The translations under genes and the position numbers were made by a program. Shown in pieces: positions 36,596 through 47,336 of a DNA stretch of 64,000 nucleotides. Origin of the DNA: Pristionchus mayeri (taxonomy: Eukaryota; Nematoda; Chromadorea; Rhabditida; Neodiplogasteridae); contig BTRK01000005.1 in the NCBI GenBank assembly GCA_036245805.1, positions 1,116,001 through 1,180,000 of the forward strand, in the 5' to 3' direction. Position 1 is the first letter of the stretch. Each line of letters begins with the position of its first letter. The notes beneath the pieces were generated by a model that saw only the letters and a program-made list of their open reading frames with translations, ran no database searches and was not told where the DNA came from.

Positions 36596-39381
36596 GTGAG
36601 ATTGAAACAAGGGATGACTTGGTGTAATTTCTTGCGAAGCCCTCTCTACCTGAACCCAATACTACTTGATATTCTGATGGGTGGCCCTTAGTATGTCGTA
36701 AATCTGTTTGAGGAGAGAATACGAGATCGAAACTCATCCATTGACTTATTCTTCTATGACATCATCTCCAGATTGCGGTGAGATTGCCTAAATAACATGT
36801 TCAGACTAGCTAACCTGGTGACTGATGTAGCTTGATGTACTTGATGTAGCTAGAATAGAAGTATTTTTTATGATACAACAATTTCAGCCATGTCACAGGC
36901 AAGACCATTGAGTTTTATAGTTGACCCACCCCTTCCCTTCTCCTATACCTCACTCATTTCTAGTGTTTGTGCCCTGATTTTCGGTCGCACAACTGTGATA
37001 TGAAGGGGCCGAAAAATTATAGGAGAGAGGGTGAAAGGGGGAGTGGGCGAAAAATCCAAGAAGAACCCAAATTTCAGTTAATTGTTTTCTCATTTTGATA
37101 CACGTCATCTAAATGTTTCTCAGCTCTCTCCGCACGATGTCTGGCCGTTCTTTGATGAGACAGTGTACATATACATTCACGTAGCAGCGACAAGACTCGT
37201 TCGCAAGGAGGAAAAAGCGAGTGGGGCATGGATGGATGGAGGAACCAAGGAGTACAATACTCGATGAAAAGTGGGCGACTTTCTTGTGAATTAGATCTAG
37301 CACTCTTTGTACATTTTTGTAATTTTTGTGCAACAGGTGAGACATTCAAAATGTCAAGGCAGCAATGAGTCTAATTGTCTAATTGTCTAATTGTTCTCTT
37401 TGTCAGGTTCACTTTATAGCGGTTGGTGCTTGAGTAGTTGTGACTGTCGCTAGACGAAGTCACGGCAGTTTCCATGGAAGAGGAAGGGGAGCAGCAGCAA
37501 ACACGAGTATTGACGTTGCACCGATTGATGTGAATATGGTCGAGGGCGGTCGAGAACTCGGGGAGAGGGAAGGATGGACGGTGAATAAGATGACCAGATG
37601 AGTTTGTTCCATCATTTTCTCTAATGTGTATGACTCATCTAATTGTATTCTTTGTCAGGGTCTGTTTATAGTGGATGAATCATGAGGGACTACGACAGCT
37701 ACGAGAGGAGAGAGAGATGAATGAGAAGTTGAATGGAAGAGGCTGCAGGATGCGAGGATGGAAAAAGGCGTGAAATGGGATTCCGACTGGGGAATACCTT
37801 CGTGAGGGTATGCCCTGCCCCACCTTTCGTCCCCCTCTCTATTGCCATCCTTTTGTGTTGTATCTCTGTTCCTCGTGAGGGCACTAGGTCAGATGAGCAC
37901 CGTCGTAAGATAACGAAAATATGACACGTCTCTAGTATTTCGCGAGTGGCTTTTGATAGTGTGGGATCCGTCTGTGACAATTCTGGGGAAGGGTACGACG
38001 TTGATTCTCATCCGACCTAGTGCCATCGTGGGGGGTGAGAAGCCGTCTCGATTACCATTGCGATGATTGTGGGAAGAAAACCCAATTGCGATTTTTCTCT
38101 TACTCATTCCTTATCATCTGTCTGTATACCCTTTCGTCCCTCCTTTCCCCTGCCCTATCCTCCTCCTTCACATCCTCATCGGCCCCGATTGATCAATCGA
38201 TAGTTGTGTTCGATTGTCATGGTGGGTCGGAGAGGCTGAAGAATCGTCCGTAGCCGTCACCTCTCCCTCGCCCCACTCCTTCATCTCAGCCGTCACGTCC
38301 CCCAGTCGCCTATCTCCAACACCGCCCGGTCATCACCGCCCTCTCCGAGTCGTCAGCTATCCCTCCCCCTCCCTCTCCCCATTCACATTTTCTTCTGTCA
38401 TCACCCATTCGTTGACGTATTTGAGTTGCGTTGCCTTGTTCCTACCCTTCTTTGCTCGGTGTTCTCTCCGCGTGGCATCCCCATTTCATCTACATATGTC
38501 AGCTTCGCTTCATACGCGATTCTGTCGCAGTTTTCACTCATTTTCTGTTCTGTTTTGCCTTGCTTGCTTGCTTTGTTATGCACTTGTCCAAGCATGTCCC
38601 TCTTCCCTCGCCTCATGTCATCTAACTACATCTAACTACTAACAACTACGTCAAGGAGTCACTGTCACTGTACTGTGTGACACTGTAGTAGCTTCGATGA
38701 TCTTCCTGCCTCGACTGACCTGACCCCTTCTACAGTGTTTTACTTTGTTTGCTTATAATGCGCATCTCTGTCCCCCTTCGCATCCTTTATCATTCTTGTT
38801 GTATAGGATCCTGGCCAATTGCCAATTACCGTATTCCTATACCCAGACACTCACATGTTTACTCACTCCCCTCTCTCCTCTCGTGTACGTGCTATTTGCA
38901 TGCCATTGACTAGAGTCCCTTTCCCTCTCTAGTCTAATCCCGAGCTGTGTACCTGCCATTCCCCTCCCTCTATTTACATGGTAATGCGTCTACATGTTTA
39001 CTTGCTATTTACATGTTGACGCCCTCTCTCCTCTCGCTCGTCTAGCCAGAGTTCCCCTTGTGCTCTCTCACCGGCTAGTCGACCGGTCTCTCTCCTGTCT
39101 ATTTCCCCTCGTCTGATAAAGCAGTGCCTTCCACTCTACGCCCTCGCCGCACCATCAGCTAAGGAATACACAACAATTCTCATCAGATCTAACCCAATTG
39201 CTGATCTTGCCCTCTCAGCCCAAGCCATCGTCATATGAACTACGTCAACGATACTTCAACTGCACTGAGGTGGGTACACTCCCAACAGATTGCCTCGACT
39301 GGCCTGACCCCTTCCATATACTATCCACATTGTTTGCAATATGCACGTCCCTCTTCCCTCGCCTCCATTTATATTTTCCAA
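36596..39381. other. gene-poor DNA with diverged tandem segments
   Basis: No gene supported. A segment near 37380-37480 is partly repeated at 37630-37690 (both contain TCTTTGTCAGG). Phrases around 38700 and 39300 (CCTGACCCCTTC) are also repeated. An inverted-repeat element occupies 37880-38024. The tract 38090-38480 is pyrimidine-rich, so its long open frames are compositional. Confidence 0.5.
37880..38024. mobile_element. small inverted-repeat element, ACTANGTCGGATGAGAA family
   Basis: Begins GGCACTAGGTCAGATGAG and ends with the reverse complement, CTCATCCGACCTAGTGCC. About 145 bp, non-coding interior. Confidence 0.65.
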
Positions 39382-39382
39382 A

Positions 39383-39908
39383 CACCTATTCTGCGTCAAC
39401 GAGGATACGGTAGCCGCACCACAACCGCGTCAAGGGGTAGATTCAAGACACCTATTCTGCGTCAACAAGGGTACGGTAGCCACACCACAGAACACGGTAG
39501 CTACACCACAACCGCGTCAAGGGACAGATTCATCTCATCTATTCTGCGTCAGCGAGGGTACGGTAGCCGCACCACAACAGCGTCAAGGGGTAGATTCAAG
39601 GCACCTATTCTGCGTCAACGAGGATACGGTAGCCGCACCACAGGACACGGTAGCTACACCACAACCGCGTCAAGGGACAGATTCATCTCACCTATTCTGC
39701 GTCAGCGAGGGTACGGTAGCCGCACCACAACAGCGTCAAGGGGTAGATTCAAGGCACCTATTCTGCGTCAACGAGGATACGGTAGCCGCACCACAGGACA
39801 CGGTAGCTACACCGCAACCGCGTCAAGGGGTAGATTCAAGGCACCTATTCTGCGTCAGCGAGGGTACGGTAGCCGCACCACAACAGCGTCAAGCGGTAGA
39901 TTCCACTC
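39383..39908 (+). repeat. minisatellite with alternating 66- and 87-bp units
   Basis: Seven units start at 39383, 39449, 39536, 39602, 39689, 39755 and 39842, so spacings alternate 66, 87, 66, 87, 66, 87. Each unit contains TATTCTGCGTCA and the octamer TACGGTAG. The longer unit carries an extra 21 bases that duplicate its own CACGGTAGCTACACCACA part. Both lengths are multiples of three, so two frames stay open through the array (39235-40029 and 39341-39925). I treat these frames as a by-product. Confidence 0.85.
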
Positions 39909-40065
39909 ACCACAACATACTCTGACCGCGCCAACGGTGCACAGCTGGCTTCACCGAAAGCGCGCCAACGAGCGTACGAGCACTTTCCGGCTCATTTGCA
40001 CGCAAATACGGAAACACGAGAATGATTGATGCTCATATTTGATGCTCCTGGCGACCTCTCGTCGA

Positions 40066-40179
40066 GGCACTAGGTCGGATGACAGTAGATTCACAGTAGA
40101 TTTCCAAAGTGATTTTGTGAAAGTTCTACAGAAGGATTCATTTTTGCTTATCACGCGACGTTGATCATCCGACCTAGTT
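40066..40179. mobile_element. small inverted-repeat element, ACTANGTCGGATGAGAA family
   Basis: Starts GGCACTAGGTCGGATGA and ends ATCATCCGACCTAGT. About 114 bp, just outside the inverted cyclase duplication. Confidence 0.6.
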
Positions 40180-40271
40180 CTCCCTCGTCGATTGGCCACT
40201 ATCGGGGTGCAGCAGTAAAAAATACATCAACAAATCGAGAAGCTTTTAGTAGGTAGCTGGTACGCGACGAA

Positions 40272-42745
40272 ATGACCAGCACCTTCCTTGATTACAAGAC
40301 TGCATTAGAGCGATGCTTGTCTACATTCTCATCGCACCACCGTGCCTCTTCATCATTTCGGTACTCATACCAAGTCAATTCACTAACGAAAACAAGTAGA
40401 GAATAACTCTCTTATTCATTCGTGTTAATCATTCAAATAAAGACATGCCGAAAGCGAGGGAGGAACCTGTACTCAAGTTTCAAAAAAGGGAAGGGAACAG
40501 GGGCAAGAGAAACAATGGAAGACGTGCAAAACTGCAATTATAAGGATACAAATTGGGGCGAATTAAACGTGTAGCTAACTTCTTATTAAAAATTACACTA
40601 ATTAATCGTGTGATAATAACATGCGGAGAGACGGCGAATCTCCTATGGACAGAGATTGTACACCAAATTGAGGGTAGACACTGGGTGTGTAAAAGTGAGG
40701 GTGGATGGAAGAAGCAAAGAAGTATCTGTGTGCGGGTGTGCAATAATAATGAGACGTAGTGAGGAGTAAACCAGCAGGGGGAGGATCGGGTACCCGTGTG
40801 TCTTCAAGTTCCAACAATCGATTAGTTTGTGGGAGGAGGGCTGAGGGCGGTTCTTCTTCTTCGTGTGTGTGTGTGTCATACAACTACTGGAATGATGCGT
40901 GCGATTGGGTTTCTCTTCTTCTGATCGAGACGGAGGGGAATCCACTGCGGGTACGGTACTAGCAAAGAGGGTACGGTAGTGGGCGTATCACTGGGAAGGA
41001 AGGATGGAAGGGGGCGGGCCAACGGGGTACTATACAATCTAGCGTGCAATACTCTGGAGGTGTGCGGGGGGTACGGTAGGCGGATGGGTGGAGGAGGGCA
41101 TGGGGAGTGCAACTTCTCGTAAGTGCAGGCGGGTACTACGGCAAGAGACGGTGAGGGAAGGAGGGAGGAATGTGAGGAGATGGAGGGCGTTTAGTGAAGG
41201 TAAAACAGAGAAGAGAGTAGAGAGCCGTGATTGAGAAACACACGCATGTGGGCAGAGGGGAATTCGGTACTTCTCGATACGATAGACACTATAAACACGC
41301 AGGAGCGATAACTGGAGTAACAATTATGTACGAGGAAGAGGAGAAGGACGTGGTCTAAAACAAGGAACCAGAGCCTAGACTGTCGCTATCTTAGTGACGA
41401 AATTCAGGCCCGAAGTCGGGAATGTCCGTCTCCTTGTAGCCCTTGAGCCAGTACGTCGTGTGCTTGCCCTGGAATCAAGACATTAATACCGTAACCCTCC
41501 CATCGATCAATGATCCTGGTTACCGTACCTTGCCTTCAGCTCGACTTCTCCTCGGAGGTCCAATCGGAAGCCGGGATCCGCCGAGAGTATCTCCTTGGTC
41601 TGCATCGACACATCGATTCGCAAGGCTGAAAGAGTATCGATTGAACAATTGTTACAGTAATCCATCTAGACTACGGTAGCTCTTTCCTACAGAACTCAAT
41701 AAATCGATACTCACGTAAGCCATTGGATTTCATCCTGCTGCTGGTGTTCACAGTGTCTCCGAATAGACAATAACGCGGCATTTTCGAGCCGACCACTCCC
41801 GCTACCATGGATCCTGCAGGAAGTACGGTCAGTAAGGGAATTGACTGCTAGCTCAGAGTATCGACAACTGAAGTAGCTACCGTACCTGAGTGCATGCCTA
41901 TCCGAAGCTTCAGCTGGTCGTTCGGTCGATGCCTGATCACGAACGTCTTCACCTGAAATAATCGGCATTCAGTCACTAATACACTAATCACCTAAGAGGA
42001 ACTCGGTGATTTCTTGTTGGTATTACTTGGATGTACAGCTATAAGTTCTTCGTAGCCAAAGGGGAAGAGAAGAAATTTTCAGAAAACCTCTTTCCTCCCC
42101 TCTGGCACAAAAACGTCTAGCAGCGCATCGTCACTGCCGTACTCCTACCGTACCTTGTGCAGTAGGGCGATGCTCATCTGGGCGATCTGCGAGGCGTGGT
42201 CATCGCGTCGGTCCGGCAGTCCGGAGACCACCATGTAGGCGTCGCCGATCGTCTCGACCTTGTACACCTGCAACGAAAATTATTGATTGATTTCTAGGCG
42301 CAAATGTTTTTTTCTCGTATCTCTCGCTTTGCTCTAACCGTCTGAGAAAAAAACGAGAATAAGAAAATACTAATAAGTAAGTATGTACGCATTAGAAAAC
42401 TCCTAGATGCACTTTTGTTGCATTAGAGAACGAGAAATAATTTTCGCACGTCCTGGGGTATAGAAGGGTCAAATGGCGCAACAGAAAACCTCCTACTCAC
42501 CTTGAAGTTGTCGACGACGCCGTCGAAGGCCAGGTAGAGATCGTTCAGAAGCGTGACGACCTGTAATCAACGAAATTATCAAAGCCGAATAAACAATAAT
42601 TTTTCCGATGCTCGTTCGTTAGCGTTTCATCGATACTTCTTAGTCAAAACTTTCTCACACCTAACTCTACCAATCGTTCTTTCCCTACTCATCCCCCTGC
42701 AATCAACTCCTAATCCCGAGTACCATCCCCAATCCTCCCAACCCT
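40272..42745. repeat. arm 2 of the inverted cyclase duplication
   Basis: Reverse-orientation copy of 28150-30955, clearly diverged but with every exon-intron boundary retained. One end stops within a shared GTGCTGGTCAT. The other stops in a GAGAGAG microhomology, where the 31-bp satellite begins at 42745. Confidence 0.85.
41391..42560 (-). pseudogene. truncated inverted copy of the cyclase catalytic exons
   Basis: Six minus-strand exons: 42501-42560, 42154-42267, 41886-41952, 41715-41813, 41529-41625, 41391-41468. They match the last six exons of the complete gene, with mostly synonymous differences plus a few replacements (Glu to Asp after SGLP, Val to Met in GSVVAG, and Glu to Lys in the near-invariant SRMES). 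Exon 41529-41625 has 97 bases against 98 in the parent: one G of the AAGGGC run is missing, shifting the frame into the last exon. The first catalytic exon, with its metal-binding Asp, is absent. No cyclase can be made from this copy; transcripts antisense to the parent remain possible. Confidence 0.85.
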
Positions 42746-42821
42746 CTCTCGTCGTGCTCTCCTCGTTTTGCATGCTCTCTCGTCGTGCTCTCCTCGTTTT
42801 GCATGCTCTCTCGTCGTGCTC
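42745..42821. repeat. short 31-bp satellite block at the duplication breakpoint
   Basis: Two and a half units of the same 31-bp repeat found in the palindrome arms (CTCTCCTCGTTTTGCATG followed by CTCTCTCGTCGTG). It lies exactly between the end of the inverted cyclase copy and the start of the palindrome. Confidence 0.85.
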
Positions 42822-42873
42822 TTTTCATCGGTCTGAACAGCGATAGATAGTGTAGAATGAAGAGATGCAATTC

Positions 42874-42963
42874 GGCACTATGTCGGATGAGAAGTATGAC
42901 GTCATGTCGGCTTTGATAGATCAAAGGCGGCATGACATCATAGTTCTCATTCGACATAGTGCC
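42874..42963. mobile_element. small inverted-repeat element, ACTANGTCGGATGAGAA family (left arm)
   Basis: The ends are GGCACTATGTCGGATGAGAA and the reverse complement. The interior is itself palindromic (GACGTCATG near one side, CATGACATC near the other). Mirrored at 50743-50832. Confidence 0.65.
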
Positions 42964-43310
42964 GTCATTTCCTGTCATACCATCCCTTGTTCGTTACTCC
43001 ATTGATGGTCAAATTTTAGAAGAAGAATGGCACGCTCCCCCAGAAGAAGAAGAGGGAATGGTCAGGAGGATCGTACTCACCTGCGTTAGTTACGCTCTCT
43101 TTTGCACGGGAAATGGTCAATTAGTCACTCAGTGAGTAAGTATGCGAAGAAGGAGAGAGCGACTTCCTAGAAGACAAGCATACTGTACACAAAAGAACAA
43201 ATCCAGAAATGCCGCAGCGTGCTAAGAAGCTCTTACGTGATACGTGATAAATGAGACCAGCGAACAAGTTTTGGCAGTGATAGTGATTACCGGGGAAAAG
43301 CGGACTCGTC

Positions 43311-43382
43311 GGGGGCATAGCTCAGTGGTAGAGCGCTCGCTTAGCATGCGAGAGGGCTGGGGTTCAATTCCCCATGCCTCCA
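43311..43382 (+). tRNA. tRNA-Ala (AGC)
   Basis: A 72-base cloverleaf. The acceptor stem GGGGGCA pairs with TGCCTCC; the D arm is GCTC/GAGC; the anticodon stem CTCGC/GCGAG holds loop TTAGCAT with anticodon AGC at 43343-43345; the T arm TGGGG/CCCCA has loop TTCAATT. The internal A box (TAGCTCAGTGG) and B box (GGTTCAATTCC) are good, and a TTTT terminator follows at 43387. No intron. Confidence 0.95.
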
Positions 43383-43950
43383 TCACTTTTGCAACTCTTG
43401 ACCCTTAGATTTTGCTAAGTAAATAGGATAAGGTCTGACCAGTAGGTGAGCAACTCGCCACGGGTCAAATGGCCAATGGACAGGACATTGGTTGACAAAG
43501 TTGACCAGAAGAAACGAGTGAACGCTTTTGCTCTCTCAAATTCATGCACTCTTTTAGATCGGCGAGAGAGCACGTGAAATGAAGAGAGTCAAAGATCACT
43601 AGCTATGCAATTTTCAGCGAGAAAGTATGCGAAGAACAAATTAATGGCTCCTTCTAGCATACTGTCTTCATACTGTAGACATATTTTAGTCATAATGCGA
43701 ACATTATGAGGGAATACTACCGGCATACTGTAGATACTGTAGGCATACTGTAGATGAACACACAAGTGCAAGCCAATGAACGGTGGAGCGTGCTGGAAAC
43801 TATCGTCGATTGTCGTGCATCAGGAGTGGAAGAGTATTAGGGTATCTCGTCTTGTCGCTCCCTTCTCCCCCGCCCCTCGCCGTTTCCTCTTCTGCCCACA
43901 CGCCCTTCTTCCATAGATGCGAACAAATTTCGAATTACCCAAACTCATCA

Positions 43951-44018
43951 ATAGCTAATTGGTTAGCGAGTCGGTCTGTCTAACCTGGTGAGGTCGGTTC
44001 GACTCCGATCCATGACCA
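43951..44018 (+). pseudogene. tRNA-like sequence, acceptor stem not formed
   Basis: The D arm, anticodon region and T arm (GGTTCGACTCC) resemble a tRNA-Asn body, and a T-run follows. The seven bases before the D arm do not pair with the 3' end, and the anticodon stem has a mismatch. Best called a tRNA-derived relic. Mirrored at 49688-49755. Confidence 0.5.
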
Positions 44019-44300
44019 ACTGTTTTTGCTCTACTTACTTCCACTCCGCTTTCTTGGTGCAACACCATTTTTGCACTTTTTTTTATCGATAAAGTAAAGT
44101 AAGAAGCATGATTATACTGTATTCCAACGCAGGACGCCCGACTTTTGCGAAGCTTCGCGGCCACGCATTCATCGTTTTACATGCACTCTCGATGTGGATA
44201 CATTTTTCGCACTTTTTCTACCGAAAAGGGGCGGAAAGTGGGATGAATGAGGTTATTCATAGCGGTGTGTGAGACTTTTGCGAAACGGCGCGGCTCCGCT

Positions 44301-44546
44301 CTCCTCGTTTTGCATGCTCTCTCGTCGTGCTCTCCTCGTTTTGCATGCTCTCTCGTCGTGCTCTCCTCGTTTTGCATGCTCTCTCGTCGTGCTCTCCTCG
44401 TTTTGCATGCTCTCTCGTCGTGCTCTCCTCGTTTTGCATGCTCTCTCGTCGTGCTCTCCTCGTTTTGCATGCTCTCTCGTCGTGCTCTCCTCGTTTTGCA
44501 TGCTCTCTCGTCGTGCTCTCCTCGTTTTGCATGCTCTCTCGTCGTG
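44301..44546 (+). repeat. 31-bp satellite array, 8 units (left arm)
   Basis: Units start at 44301 and every 31 bases to 44518, with almost no variation. Each unit joins CTCCTCGTTTTGCATG to CTCTCTCGTCGTG. There are no spacers, so it is not CRISPR-like. Long open frames in all directions over the array are repeat artefacts. Confidence 0.95.
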
Positions 44547-46338
44547 GATACTCAGCAGACAGTGCAAAAAAGGAGTGCGTGGCCCTGCTGCTTCGCAAAA
44601 GTGGCGCGCACCCTGCTTTGAAAAACCGGAGTAAATCACTATGCTCATACATGAGCAAAAGGAGCTTTATTTAAAGGCGTTTGAGGAAAAAAAAGATATT
44701 GTGGGAAGTGGAGATCAGATGTGATCTTTGATCTTCTGAGCAACTAATTAATCAGCGTGATCCATCGCTCGATCCATGGTGTTGCCGTCGCAGCCTGAAG
44801 AGGATTACGGTATGATTACGGTAAGTGGGAAACATTGAACTACGGTACTTTGAGATAAACTACGGTAATCGGAAGAGAGGCCAGCGATAATTGTGGGTGT
44901 TGGATGGACTGCATGGGCTATGTCACTAAGATGACCAACGGTGAGATATGAAGATAACATCGCCTGAACAGCTAATACTCATCATTCGAGCAATGGTCTC
45001 TCCGTTCCACACACTCTCTCGTCGGAAAGGCGGGCGAGAGAGTACATGAAATGAGGAGAGCGGGACTCGCCATTCTCATCTCAGCCAGGGGGCACGGCTC
45101 TTGCTCTCTTCCTGTCATGCACTCTCTCACTCACCCACGAGAGAGCATGGCAAGAGTAGAGAGAATAGAGAAAGAGAGGGTTGACCTCGTGCTAGCGCGC
45201 AAGTTCGAGGGAGGAGGGAAAGACAGCCAGAGGGTGGTCTGACTCTCTCCGTTCGCCATGCTCTCTCCATCTCATGTACTCTCTCACTGCTCTGACCTCG
45301 ACAAGAGAGCGTGGCGATTGAAGAGAGTCAGGCGATGGCCGCAGCCTGCGGTCTTCTCTTTGCTTTCAAGTCTCGACCGAGCACTGGACACGATGGCCGA
45401 GCAGTTGTTGAAATACATACAAGTATTAAAAGTATATATTAACAAAAATTAATATTTATCGATTAATAAAATTAGAAAATAACATTTACTGTATTTTTTC
45501 GCTCAAGGAAAACAAGTGTGCAGTACGGTAATTACCTGTTATTAATTTACTAATTAACGTCGTCCTAGTTTCGAAATTAGCGCTTTTTCGGTTCTCTATA
45601 CGTTTTCTTGCTTTATTATCAGTTATGCGTGCTAGTATCGCTCAGATTTATGCTCGTATCCCTTTCTGTATGCTTCTGAAGTCCTCTTACTGTCACATTT
45701 TGTTCCTTGAACGCGTTCCTCAACTAACCTCTTTCTTCCCTAGTTTTCGCTACTTTTCGTCACCTTTTTCCCCACAGGAACATAGTTTTAATGGACCTAA
45801 CGTGTAATGTATGCAATGTAAAGGTAAGTTGCACCAAATACGAGCGTATAAGCAAACTCCCGAACAACTCAAGTTAGCTACCTTTCTGGGTTTCGCTGTC
45901 GTAATTACTAAAGTAGTTGTGCATTCTGAGCGGCTCAACTCGCTGCAAACCTATTACTAATAAAGAACCCGTGAAAGTTGCTTCTCGGTGCTATTAATAT
46001 AATTTATTGTTGATAATCTCTCGAATCGCATTTTTGCCCGTGTCTTCATATTTCCGTGCGTGCCAAGTCTCTCCCATCACATTTCTTTCTCTATTTATAC
46101 TTTTGGTTGTATATTATGTTCCTTTTTTGCAACTGAATCGAGCTAATGATTACATGTTCTGCTTACAGGGCGACCAGAGCTGTGTAGCTGATGAAGGACC
46201 AGCAAAATAATGGTTGGTTTTTGCTTCTTTGATGGATCAATTTGGAAAAAATAGATGCGAAAACAGGTTATTTATATTGGTTTGCCAAAGTTTAATATTT
46301 TGGCTACACCTAGCGGATGAATGAGGTGGAAAAAGTTG

Positions 46339-47336
46339 GTTAGGCCTCAAGGCCACAGTATCCTTTTCCCGGTTTCTGGCCACAAAAAAATGAAAAAAAA
46401 ATTAAATGGCCGGAAACCGGGGAAAAGGAAGAGAAAGGTTAGGCCGCAAGGCCGCAGTTGGCCGCGAGGCCGCTGTATATGTGTGTATGTGTGTGTCCGT
46501 CCTGTGGCGTTGCATGTATATGTGTATATGTGTGTCCGTCCTGTGCCGTTGCATGACTAAACCACCGCATGACTAATGGCATGACTAATCCCCTGCATGA
46601 CTAACCGTATGCCTAACACCCTGCATGACTAATCCTGCATGCTTAACACCCTGCATGACTAACCTTGGGGTAGGGGGAGAGGGTTTTTATTAATTTAAAA
46701 GGCTAGGTAAGGGCCTTTGGTAAGTTCGATGGCTGCGACTCTTCCGAGAAGAATGCGAAGATAAGTGGAATTTTAATTATATCGAGCGGTTGAATATATT
46801 TTTATTTCGTAAATTTGCAAAATTTAATAGTAAAAAAATATGTATAAAAATATACTCAACCGTCTCATCTAGTTGAACCATACGAGGGCTAAGCAAATGC
46901 TATATTACGGTAAACTACACTTGCCTTTTCCAGCGCGCCAACTACACGAATCAAGAGACACGAGAGGCCATCACTTCAATGGAGCAGGTATAATACGATA
47001 AACCATCGAGCCTTAGTAGCCCCATTCCCTTCCGAGTTGGAAATCCTCCCGACCAATTAATGTCGGGAGTGGTCTAGCTGGGGGATAGAGCATAATGGTG
47101 CAACAATATTCCGGCATCACGCCGAGTTTATGCGCACAGAGATCAGCCCAGCGGAATTTTGCTGGCTAAATACCAGCAAGATGATTGGGCGTGAACTCTA
47201 GTAGTTGTAAAATAATCTGCCCGTCCCCTTACAGGAAGAATAACCGAAATAATAAACGGGTGAGAACGAGTCGCCCAGGTATTTTTGCTTTTACTCGAGC
47301 TGCGTGCGAAAAATAAGCATTTTTTATTTTCTCCTT
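46339..47336. other. palindrome spacer
   Basis: Single-copy DNA of about 1 kb between the arms. It holds a G/C-rich inverted repeat (CCCGGTTTCTGGCC against GGCCGGAAACCGGG, 46367-46420), TATGTGTG tracts, repeated GCATGACTAA phrases (46550-46670), and one exon-like stretch at 46934-46987. Confidence 0.7.
46934..46987 (+). CDS. isolated exon-like segment
   Basis: 54 bases between TTTTCCAG and GTATAA encode RANYTNQETREAITSMEQ in phase 0. No partner exon was found on either side. It could be a stranded exon of a gene broken by the palindrome, or chance. Confidence 0.25.

Larger units (their letters stand above)
42825..46338. repeat. left arm of a large near-perfect palindrome
   Basis: 3,514 bp, repeated in reverse at 47337-50881. 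The only differences I noticed are a few scattered substitutions and one 31-bp satellite unit. It contains tRNA-Ala(AGC), a tRNA-like sequence, an inverted-repeat element and several GAGAGAG hairpins. The small frames it contains (for example 45625-45807 and 46007-46210) lack support as genes. Confidence 0.95.

Noticed and set aside
36900..37010. Possible continuation exon of the polymerase-like gene after ATTTCAG
   Set aside because: The open stretch is short, ends quickly and does not match the phase left at 36595 with a credible motif.
44301..44546. CRISPR-like array
   Set aside because: Units are contiguous with no variable spacers, and the genome is eukaryotic.
44253..44648. Long repeated open frames over the 31-bp arrays (both arms, both strands)
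   Set aside because: A 31-base period cycles through all three frames and is nearly stop-free by composition, so the frames are repeat artefacts.
45625..46210. Small gene in the palindrome arm (frames at 45625 and 46007)
   Set aside because: Splice-like signals exist, but the pieces are short, AT-rich and lack any recognisable domain. Mirror copies give no independent support.
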